Source of the DNA: Winogradskyella sp.
Lineage (GTDB): Bacteria; Bacteroidota; Bacteroidia; Flavobacteriales; Flavobacteriaceae
NCBI GenBank assembly: GCA_002722255.1
Contig: PBLD01000002.1
Location: 68,011 to 132,010, forward strand
Direction: 5' to 3'
Length of the DNA stretch: 64,000 bases
Part shown: one piece after another, positions 55,101 to 62,061 of the stretch
Position numbering within the stretch: position 1 is the stretch's first letter
Layout: every line of letters starts with the position of its first letter
The notes under the pieces: model-generated
Databases searched by the model: none
Told to the model about the DNA's origin: nothing
The model's input: the letters and a program-made list of their open reading frames with translations, nothing else
Translations under genes and position numbers: made by a program

Positions 55101-55139
55101 CCATCAGTTTACTCGTTGGGAGTACAAGTTAAATTTTAA
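52110..55139 (+). CDS. SusC/RagA family TonB-linked outer-membrane transporter
   Basis: 1009 residues. The signal peptide ends near S-W-G-Q. A carboxypeptidase-regulatory-like domain (24-95) leads to E-V-V-V-V-G-Y-G-T-Q-K-K (about 103) and the plug (F-V-V-D-G-N-F near 177, S-V-S-I-L-K-D-A-S-S-A-S-I-Y-G near 197). The beta barrel ends with S-L-G-V-Q-V-K-F. It imports oligosaccharides together with the SusD partner encoded 12 bp downstream. This is the first structural gene of the PUL. Confidence 0.97.
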   Translation: MKTKFSLILLLFFALVSWGQQIEVSGVVTSASDGIPLPGVSVFVEGTSIGAVTDFDGKYTIGVQSGQKLNFSYIGFKAQSIAVTNQTVVNVALEEDVESLNEVVVVGYGTQKKADLTGAVSTVKTEAISRTPAAQITQGFQGQVAGVQISSQGSPGETPQIRIRGTNSLSGSNNPLFVVDGNFFDNIDFLNPSEIESVSILKDASSASIYGVRAANGVIVITTKGGSYNKKPEISFSSYVGVQRAQNILKMANAEQFTTFALESGSQAEIESVEQAIQRFGRSRVNPNIPNVNTDWYDEVLRDAPIENYDIQVTGGSDKISYSLGGNFFSQQGILDMKNSFNRSNLRARIDAKATDWLKVGGNVLYSNAVQYGDEGSAWQLTYFAVPILPVFDNNFTEADPLPYSDAREIGYRGSQNPFPLMDNADRRGERRRIVSNFYADFEILPKKLNFKSSLSYTYRGTNERIVQLPYFVTDEYQRSIEQSSITLNNGVGENYIWDNILTYKNNFGEDHDLTLIAGTSFRDEYGRNFGASGNFSPESSFVRNNDKTWYIQNTSPDSRTAYDGGFRNYGFSYFGRAEYQLMDKYLLNLSFRAEGTNKYDETYVYLPAIGLGWEISKESFMDNVDFVNFLKLRASWGRVANDAVGASNPLSANSITTVFNDTFYNGIEFETVEDDISWEFTDELNIGLSAYLFDNRLSLEADYFVKDTDNLVINVLQFIGTGSSRQNVGGVRNKGIELAATWRGQFSDDFSYSISGNFSTLDNEITSLAGQPVLETGTAEARQRIIVGQPINVFYGWEIDGVYQNEAEILADPAAQAAIAQGTDISPGYFRYKDRNGDGILDAEDRTYLGSPIPTFYYGGNIGLNYKDFDLNIAFYGQGGNVIFNSNRQEVIRTQGRNIDADLAINRWRGEGSTNSYPSSEGYRQVWNQRLSEFFLQDGDFFRIQNIQLGYTLKQEKLPEIRLTLTADRPFLWTKSFNGFNPEVGFDGRDTQTYPTPSVYSLGVQVKF

Positions 55140-55151
55140 AAACTTTAAGCT

Positions 55152-56684
55152 ATGAAACAAATATTTAATTTTAGATTAATTCTTTTCATTCTATCTGTTT
55201 TTCTTTTTACCTGTTCAGAAAAACTAGATGAAGAGCCAGAAAACCAAACATTGGTTAACGAGATTGATTACTCAAGTGAAGAACTTGCTTTTGGTACTTT
55301 AATAGGTGCTTATCAGAACTTCCAGAGTGTAGGTTGGGAACAAATTCCCTTATTATCAGTTCGAGGTGATGATGTTAACGCAGGTGGGCAAGGAGATCAG
55401 CAAGGTTTTGCTGATACCGATAATTACATTTATGACAATAATTATTGGATGTATAATGTATTCTTTGAAAACTGGGCAGAGGACATTGTTCAGGTAACAG
55501 CTCAGATAAGTGCATTAGAAAGGTTTAGAGATGGTGGAGTAGACTCTGATTTAATTGACCAATATATTGCTGAATGTAAGGTTTTAAGAGGGTTTATGAC
55601 GCTACAGCTATCAAGATTATTTGGAGATGTATATAAGATTAACACCCTTGATTTTACTCAGATTGAAGTCGCAACAAAAGATGACCTTATGGAGTGGATT
55701 TCTGACCAAATGGACGAAGCAACCCCATTCTTGTTAGATGTGGCACCGAACCAGCGTCAAGATTTACCGGGCGGTATAACAAAATACACAGCATTAACTG
55801 TTAAAGCAATTGCAAACTTAGAAATCGAAGATTATCAAAGTGTTGCTGATGCAACAGGAGAGATTATAAATTCTGGAAAATTCCAGCTATTTAACGATTA
55901 TTATGAACTATTTAAAATTCCTGGAAAATTAGCGAATGAGAATATTTGGGAAATTCAATATTCTGATTTCGGACAAGCCTCAGGTGAGAATGTTAGTCAT
56001 TTATATGCGTTTTATGGACCTCAGAATTGGACCGCTGCTGTAGAGGAAGCTACTAGTGGTTGGGGTTTTTATGAGCCAAGCCTTAAGTACATAAAATTCA
56101 TGTTAGATAGAAACGAAACAGTTAGACTTGAAACTAGTGTGCTTTTCACAAATGATGGTATTGACGAAATTCTTACGGATCCAGACTATCAAAATCTTCC
56201 AGCATTTGTTTCTAATACCACTAGAGATGGGGACATCATAAATAACTACTCAAGAGCTAATTTTGCAAGTGGTAAGCATTATTTACCTTCAAATCAATTA
56301 ACGCCTGGTAGAACAGCTTATGGAACAAATAAAAACTATACAGTGTTAAGGTATGCTGAAGTACTTTTGATGTATGCAGAAGCTCTAACTCGAGGGGCAA
56401 ATGGTACCGCTGGTACAGCATCAGAAGCTGTCAATATAGTTAGGGCTAGAGCAGGTATGCCTGCTTTGGCTAATGTTACCAGTCAAGATGTAATGGATGA
56501 GAAATTTGCTGAGTTAGGAATGGAATGGGGTGTTAGGTTTTATGATATGGTAAGACTTGGTAATTTTGATGAGTTGAGCTATGATGGTAGAACATTTTCA
56601 TCAGATAAAGTCTTCTTACCATATCCACTAGAACAACTTGATTTAAGTTTCATTTTAAGCGAATACGCTAATAATAACAATTAA
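55152..56684 (+). CDS. SusD/RagB family glycan-binding lipoprotein
   Basis: 510 residues. The signal ends in L-F-T-C (Cys21) and is followed by S-E-K-L-D-E-E-P, an acidic export signal placing it at the cell surface. The body is TPR-rich as in SusD; L-R-Y-A-E-V-L-L-M-Y-A-E-A-L near residue 398 and G-M-E-W-G-V-R-F-Y-D-M-V-R-L-G near 457 are family signatures. It binds the glycan and caps the SusC pore. Confidence 0.96.
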   Translation: MKQIFNFRLILFILSVFLFTCSEKLDEEPENQTLVNEIDYSSEELAFGTLIGAYQNFQSVGWEQIPLLSVRGDDVNAGGQGDQQGFADTDNYIYDNNYWMYNVFFENWAEDIVQVTAQISALERFRDGGVDSDLIDQYIAECKVLRGFMTLQLSRLFGDVYKINTLDFTQIEVATKDDLMEWISDQMDEATPFLLDVAPNQRQDLPGGITKYTALTVKAIANLEIEDYQSVADATGEIINSGKFQLFNDYYELFKIPGKLANENIWEIQYSDFGQASGENVSHLYAFYGPQNWTAAVEEATSGWGFYEPSLKYIKFMLDRNETVRLETSVLFTNDGIDEILTDPDYQNLPAFVSNTTRDGDIINNYSRANFASGKHYLPSNQLTPGRTAYGTNKNYTVLRYAEVLLMYAEALTRGANGTAGTASEAVNIVRARAGMPALANVTSQDVMDEKFAELGMEWGVRFYDMVRLGNFDELSYDGRTFSSDKVFLPYPLEQLDLSFILSEYANNNN

Positions 56685-56689
56685 TAACT

Positions 56690-58423
56690 ATGAAAACTAA
56701 TAATATATTTAAACTTGTGGTTTGCTGTTTACTTTTGTTTTCAGCATGTGACGAAGGCATAGATCCAATCACAGAAGTAGATCCAGGACCAGATGCAGGT
56801 GCACCTATTGTAACAATTGAAAGACCTGTTGATGGTTTTTCAATTCAAGTACCAGACCCAGTAACTTCTACACCTATTGAATTTAGAGCAGAAGACGATA
56901 TAGAACTTGCTTCGGTAAGTGTTAAATTGGATGGATTGGAAATAGCATCATATGATGAGTTCTTGGATTACAGAATTTTTATTGAAGAGTTCGTATATGA
57001 CAATATTACAACAGGAGATCACGTACTAGAAGTTTCTGCAACAGATTTGGTAGGCAACACAACTGTTTCCGTTTCTAATTTTAGTAAAGAGCCTCCTTAT
57101 ACACCGCTGTATCCAGGAGAGACTTTCTATATGAACTTTGATGGTAGTTACAGTGAGTTGGTTAGTGTAACAGACGCAGATGAGTTTGGTAGCCCTGGTT
57201 TTGCACCAGAAGCTAGAGTTGGCTCAGGTGCTTACGCTGGATCTCCAGACTCTTATTTAACCTTCCCGACAGATGGTCTTTTAGCAAATGAGTTTAGCGC
57301 ATCATTTTGGTTAAAGGTTAATGCAACACCAGATAGAGCAGGTGTATTAGTTATTGGTCCACCAGACGAAAATAATCCAGACGCTCAAAATAATAGAACA
57401 AGTGGATTTAGATTTTTCCGTGAAAATGCTGGAGGTATGCAACGCTTCAAGTTGAATGTTGGTAGCGGCGATGGTGATTCTTGGTTCGATGGTGGTGCAG
57501 CTGCCGATGTAGACCCTACGGTAGATCAATGGGTACATTTTGCGTTTACTATATCCGATTCACAGTGTGTGGTTTATAAAAACGGTGAAGTTGTTAGTCA
57601 AAATTCATTTACAGGTGTAGATTGGACAGGTTGCGATATTCTTTCAATTATGTCTGGTGCGCCTAGATTTACTGGTTGGAACCATAGGTCAGATGAAAGC
57701 TATATGGACGAGTTAAGGCTGTTCAACATGGCATTAACTCAAGAGGACGTTATAGAGTTAATAGCTCAGGCAGATGAGATATTTAAGTTAGATTTTAATG
57801 GCAGTTATACCGAAAGCTATAGTAATGAGGACTGTACTGAAGTCGGTACCCCAGGTTTTTCTTCAGACGCTTATGAAGGTACAAGTGCTTATCAAGGTGC
57901 AGCGGATTCATATTTAACATTCCCAACGGATGGTTTGTTAAACGAAGAATTTTCTGCAGTATTCAGATATAAGCTTAATGGTACACCAGACAGAGCAGGC
58001 GTACTTGTAATAGGACCACCAGACACTAACAATCCAGATGCTCAAAACAACAGAACAAGTGGATTTAGATTTTTTCGAGAAAATGCTGGAGGAATGCAAC
58101 GTTTTAAATTAAATGTTGGTAATGGGTCAGGAGATTCTTGGTTCGATGGAGGTGCTGCTGCAGACGTAGATCCTAACAATCCGCAATGGGTGCAAATGGC
58201 ATTTACAATTTCAAGTACCGAATGTGTAGTTTACATTGATGGTCAGGTGGTAAGCCAAAATGCATTTACTGGTGTAGATTGGACAGATTGCGATATTCTC
58301 TCAATAATGTCTGGAGCACCAAGGTTTACCGGTTGGAATCATAGATCCGATGAAAGCCTAATGGATAATCTAAGAATTTATAAAAAGGCACTCTCTCAGG
58401 AAGAAATTCAATCTATGCTGTAG
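56690..58423 (+). CDS. Surface glycan-binding lipoprotein with twin LamG domains
   Basis: 577 residues in the SusE/F position. The lipobox Cys20 (F-S-A-C-D-E-G) is followed by an Ig-like domain (35-130) and two LamG/concanavalin-like domains (about 143-360 and 365-577). The two copies share long runs with the same residues, e.g. R-T-S-G-F-R-F-F-R-E-N-A-G-G-M-Q-R-F-K and S-I-M-S-G-A-P-R-F-T-G-W-N-H-R-S-D-E-S, although their DNA differs at many third positions. Inference: a bivalent glycan-binding protein. It starts 5 bp after the SusD gene. Confidence 0.9.
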   Translation: MKTNNIFKLVVCCLLLFSACDEGIDPITEVDPGPDAGAPIVTIERPVDGFSIQVPDPVTSTPIEFRAEDDIELASVSVKLDGLEIASYDEFLDYRIFIEEFVYDNITTGDHVLEVSATDLVGNTTVSVSNFSKEPPYTPLYPGETFYMNFDGSYSELVSVTDADEFGSPGFAPEARVGSGAYAGSPDSYLTFPTDGLLANEFSASFWLKVNATPDRAGVLVIGPPDENNPDAQNNRTSGFRFFRENAGGMQRFKLNVGSGDGDSWFDGGAAADVDPTVDQWVHFAFTISDSQCVVYKNGEVVSQNSFTGVDWTGCDILSIMSGAPRFTGWNHRSDESYMDELRLFNMALTQEDVIELIAQADEIFKLDFNGSYTESYSNEDCTEVGTPGFSSDAYEGTSAYQGAADSYLTFPTDGLLNEEFSAVFRYKLNGTPDRAGVLVIGPPDTNNPDAQNNRTSGFRFFRENAGGMQRFKLNVGNGSGDSWFDGGAAADVDPNNPQWVQMAFTISSTECVVYIDGQVVSQNAFTGVDWTDCDILSIMSGAPRFTGWNHRSDESLMDNLRIYKKALSQEEIQSML

Positions 58424-58485
58424 CATAAATTATTGAGCCGAAACACCAATTAAGTGTGTATAAACTTTTGAATTAGTCTTTATTG

Positions 58486-58521
58486 CTTTAGCTGCATTTA
58501 TCTACATAAATGCAGCTAAAG
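58486..58521 (+). terminator. Long hairpin inside the PUL, possible partial terminator
   Basis: CTTTAGCTGCATTTA pairs perfectly with TAAATGCAGCTAAAG (15 bp, loop TCTACA). The T-run after it is short, so it may only dampen transcription or protect the susCD part of the mRNA from 3' decay. An ATG at 58510 lies within its right arm. Confidence 0.6.
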
Positions 58522-58539
58522 TTTATCCTAAACTTACTA

Positions 58540-59910
58540 ATGAATTCAATTTATCAAAATAAAGTTTTTGTTTTGACAGCAATGATATTATCAATATTTA
58601 GCTGTAAGAACGATAAAAAAAGTGCTGATAGTTCTGATGTTGCTTTGACTGAGAATGTTAAAGTTAAATGGAGCGAAGAAGAACTATTGGATTCCATTCA
58701 ATTCCAAACCTTCAACTATTTTTGGGAAGGAGCAGAACTAAACTCTGGTTTAGCAAGAGAACGTTTGCATATAGATGATGTATATCCTACATCTCCTAAA
58801 AATACAGTAACAACAGGTGGCAGCGGTTTTGGGCTAATGGCCATATTAGTTGGTGTTGAACGAGGTTGGATTTCTAGAGAAGAGGCCCTCAAAAGATATA
58901 CAAGAATTGTTGGTTTTCTTGAAAAAGCAGATCGTTTTCACGGTGCTTGGTCACATTGGATTGATGGTGAGACAGGTAAAGTTTATCCATTTGGAAAAAA
59001 AGATAATGGAGGCGATTTAGTTGAAACGGCATTTTTGGTACAAGGCTTATTGACGGTTGCTGAATATTTTAAAAACGGCAATGAACAAGAAAGGCAATTG
59101 GCAAGCAAAATAAATCAACTATGGCAAGAAGTAGAATGGGATTGGTACACTAAAAACGGTGAAGATGTGTTGTATTGGCATTGGTCTCCAGAATACGGGT
59201 GGGAAATGGATTTTCCAGTGGGAGGATATAATGAGTGTTTAATTATGTATGTTCTGGCAGCAGCTTCACCAACACATTCTATTTCAAAGGAAGTCTATGA
59301 AAAAGGTTGGGCAAGAAATGGTGAAATTGTTTCGGATGAATCGTATTATGATGAAGATTTAGTACTGGATTATTACCAACATAGTGATGCCAAAATAGGC
59401 CCATTGTTTTGGGCGCATTATTCCTATTTAGGGCTAAATCCAAAGGGCTTGTCAGATCAATATGCAGATTATTGGGAACTCACTCAAAATCACGCTAAAA
59501 TCCATTACAAATATGCTATTGACAACCCAAAAAAATTTAAGGGCTATGGCGATAGTCTTTGGGGTTTAACATCAAGTTATTCTTTAAAGGGGTATGCAGG
59601 CCATAGACCTGGGTTAGATTTGGGTGTGGTCTCACCAACAGCAGCATTATCTTCATTCCCTTATACCCCAAAAGAGAGTATGAAAATGTTAACTAATATT
59701 TACAAAAATCATGATAGTTTGGTTGGCAAGTACGGCCCTTATGATGCTTTTAGTTTTGAACACAATTGGTACACACCAAGATATTTAGCAATAGACCAAG
59801 GTCCAATTCCAGTGATGATTGAGAATTATAGAACAGGAATGTTCTGGGACTTATTTATGAAAAACAAAGATGTACAAAACGGATTGGATAAGCTTGGCTT
59901 TAAATACTAA
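58540..59910 (+). CDS. GH144-like (glucoamylase-like family) lipoprotein, copy 1
   Basis: 456 residues from ATG 58540; an upstream ATG at 58510 lies within a hairpin arm. The signal ends I-F-S-C (Cys22), then K-N-D-K-K-S. The catalytic domain begins with F-Q-T-F-N-Y-F-W-E-G-A and has G-G-S-G-F-G, R-F-H-G-A-W-S-H-W-I-D-G, G-G-D-L-V-E-T-A-F, G-P-L-F-W-A-H-Y-S-Y-L-G-L-N-P and A-I-D-Q-G-P, all shared with copy 2. Known GH144 enzymes with this fold are endo-beta-1,2-glucanases; other specificities cannot be excluded. It is likely on the outer membrane. Confidence 0.88.
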   Translation: MNSIYQNKVFVLTAMILSIFSCKNDKKSADSSDVALTENVKVKWSEEELLDSIQFQTFNYFWEGAELNSGLARERLHIDDVYPTSPKNTVTTGGSGFGLMAILVGVERGWISREEALKRYTRIVGFLEKADRFHGAWSHWIDGETGKVYPFGKKDNGGDLVETAFLVQGLLTVAEYFKNGNEQERQLASKINQLWQEVEWDWYTKNGEDVLYWHWSPEYGWEMDFPVGGYNECLIMYVLAAASPTHSISKEVYEKGWARNGEIVSDESYYDEDLVLDYYQHSDAKIGPLFWAHYSYLGLNPKGLSDQYADYWELTQNHAKIHYKYAIDNPKKFKGYGDSLWGLTSSYSLKGYAGHRPGLDLGVVSPTAALSSFPYTPKESMKMLTNIYKNHDSLVGKYGPYDAFSFEHNWYTPRYLAIDQGPIPVMIENYRTGMFWDLFMKNKDVQNGLDKLGFKY

Positions 59911-59920
59911 AAATTTAACA

Positions 59921-61264
59921 ATGAAGAAACTTAGTTTCATATTATTGTTGCTCATTTTAAGCTGTGGAAAAGATGACGGACCAGGTTATCAAGAACCTTA
60001 CAATCCAAATGATGATGATCCTGTTGTACAGCTAACAGATGATGAAATTATGGATTTAACTCAGCAACAAACGTTCAAATATTTTTGGGATTATGCTGAA
60101 AGTAATTCAGGTGCAGCAAGAGAGAGATACCATCCTAATGATCCTAACAACAGCCAAAATGTTATCACTACAGGAGGCAGTGGCTTTGGTTTAATGGCTA
60201 TTATTGTTGGTATTGAAAGAGGTTACATTTCAAGAAGCGAAGGAGTACAAAGATTACAACAGATACTTAACTTTTTTGAAGGTGCAGACCGTTTCCATGG
60301 CGCTTGGTCACATTGGATTGATGATGGCACAGGTGCAGTAATTCCTTTTAGTGCACAAGACGATGGAGGTGATTTAGTTGAGACGGCTTTTTTCGTTCAA
60401 GGATTAATTTGCGTCAAAGAATATCTAAAAAACGGCTCTACCGAAGAACAAGCATTAGCAAACCAAGCTGATGCACTCTGGAAAGGTATAGAGTGGGATT
60501 GGTACACAAACGGACAAAATAAACTGTTGTGGCAATGGAGCCCTAATAATGGTTTTGCAATTAACTTAGAGTTGAGAGGTTATAATGAAACTTTGATAGC
60601 TTTTATTCTGGGTGCTGCATCACCAGATTATCCAATTCCTGCCGATGCTTACCATCAAGGCTGGGCAAATAACGGAAACATTGTGTCTTCTTCAAGTCAA
60701 TATAATATACCTTTAATTTTAGATCATGCAGGTACCGGAACAGGCCCTTTATTTTGGGCACACTATTCATATTTGGGTTTAAATCCCTCAAACTTAAACG
60801 ATCAATACGCTAATTATTGGAATTTGAATGTTAATCATACCAATATTAATTACCAATACAGCGTTAACAACCCAAATAATTTTGCAGATTATGGACCAGA
60901 TTGTTGGGGATTAACAGCAAGTTACAGCCGAAATTCAGATGGTTCCGTGGGCTACTCTGCTCACGATCCAGAAAATGACAGAGGTGTTATTTCTCCAACG
61001 GCGGCAATCAGTTCAATTACCTATACACCAGAAAAATCCTTGGCAGCGATGCATTATTTTTATGAAAATGATTTAATGGGACCTGCAGGTTTTTATGATG
61101 CCTTTAGTCCTGAGTATAATTGGGTGGCTGAACGTTATTTAGCCATTGACCAAGGACCGCAAATCATAATGATAGAAAATTACAGAACAGGATTGTTATG
61201 GAATCTATTTATGCAAAACGAAGATGTACAAAATGGTTTGGATGCTTTAGGATTCACTTATTAA
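59921..61264 (+). CDS. GH144-like lipoprotein, copy 2
   Basis: 447 residues from ATG 59921 (M-K-K-L-S-F-I-L-L-L), 10 bp after copy 1. The signal ends I-L-S-C (Cys15) with G-K-D-D-G after it. It carries the same set of motifs as copy 1 (F-K-Y-F-W-D-Y-A, R-F-H-G-A-W-S-H-W-I-D-D, D-L-V-E-T-A-F-F, A-I-D-Q-G-P), with more insertions in the N-terminal linker. The two probably differ in endo/exo mode or in cell location rather than in substrate class. Confidence 0.88.
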   Translation: MKKLSFILLLLILSCGKDDGPGYQEPYNPNDDDPVVQLTDDEIMDLTQQQTFKYFWDYAESNSGAARERYHPNDPNNSQNVITTGGSGFGLMAIIVGIERGYISRSEGVQRLQQILNFFEGADRFHGAWSHWIDDGTGAVIPFSAQDDGGDLVETAFFVQGLICVKEYLKNGSTEEQALANQADALWKGIEWDWYTNGQNKLLWQWSPNNGFAINLELRGYNETLIAFILGAASPDYPIPADAYHQGWANNGNIVSSSSQYNIPLILDHAGTGTGPLFWAHYSYLGLNPSNLNDQYANYWNLNVNHTNINYQYSVNNPNNFADYGPDCWGLTASYSRNSDGSVGYSAHDPENDRGVISPTAAISSITYTPEKSLAAMHYFYENDLMGPAGFYDAFSPEYNWVAERYLAIDQGPQIIMIENYRTGLLWNLFMQNEDVQNGLDALGFTY

Positions 61265-61275
61265 TTTTTTATAAA

Positions 61276-62061
61276 ATGAAGCTATTTAAAAATATATTAA
61301 CGCTATGTTTAGTCTGCCTTATGGCGTTTTCTAATGCTCAGGAGGATTTTTACAAAGAACAAGTTCACGTAAAAGATGAAGATACCTTGCAGTATCGAAT
61401 TATGTATCCCGAAAATTTTTCCGAGGAAGAAACATATCCAGTTGTATTGTTTCTACATGGTGCAGGAGAACGAGGTAAAGACAATCAAAAGCAACTCGTT
61501 CACGGTAGTAAGTTGTTCGCAGATAAAACCAACAGAGGTGCATTTCCTGCAATTGTAATATTCCCTCAATGTCCTAAAAGTGACTATTGGTCCAAAGTAG
61601 ATGTTGATAGATCGACGAAGCCTATAGGATTAAAGTTTGAATATGAAACTGGCCCAACAACAGCAATGGCATTGGTCTTGGATTTAATGGATGAATTTGC
61701 TGAAAAACATTTTGTAAAAAAAGAGAAAATATATGTTGGTGGCTTGTCTATGGGTGGCATGGGAACTTTTGAAATTCTTTCGAGACGGCCAGATATGTTC
61801 GCAGCAGCCTTTGCCATTTGTGGTGGTGGCGACCCGGAATCTGCAAAAGAATATGCAAATACTACTGATCTCTGGGTATTTCACGGCGCAAAAGACGATG
61901 TGGTTGATCCTCAACTTTCAATAGATATGGTCAGTGGTATTTTAAAATACGGCGGTAAACCAAACTTTACGTTGTATGCCGATGATAATCACAATAGTTG
62001 GGATTCTACTTTTGCAGAACCTGAATTATTAAAATGGCTTTTTTCTAAATCAAAAAAATAA
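61276..62061 (+). CDS. Alpha/beta-hydrolase (esterase/dienelactone-hydrolase-like), secreted
   Basis: 261 residues from ATG 61276; an earlier start would overlap the GH144 gene without a signal peptide. The signal ends near S-N-A-Q. The triad is visible: Ser158 in G-L-S-M-G-G, Asp207 or Asp208 in H-G-A-K-D-D, and His239 in D-D-N-H-N-S-W. H-G-A-G-E-R-G near 61-67 is the oxyanion loop. Inference: an esterase that removes acyl groups from the glycan. Its stop overlaps the GH3 start (TAATG). Confidence 0.88.
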   Translation: MKLFKNILTLCLVCLMAFSNAQEDFYKEQVHVKDEDTLQYRIMYPENFSEEETYPVVLFLHGAGERGKDNQKQLVHGSKLFADKTNRGAFPAIVIFPQCPKSDYWSKVDVDRSTKPIGLKFEYETGPTTAMALVLDLMDEFAEKHFVKKEKIYVGGLSMGGMGTFEILSRRPDMFAAAFAICGGGDPESAKEYANTTDLWVFHGAKDDVVDPQLSIDMVSGILKYGGKPNFTLYADDNHNSWDSTFAEPELLKWLFSKSKK

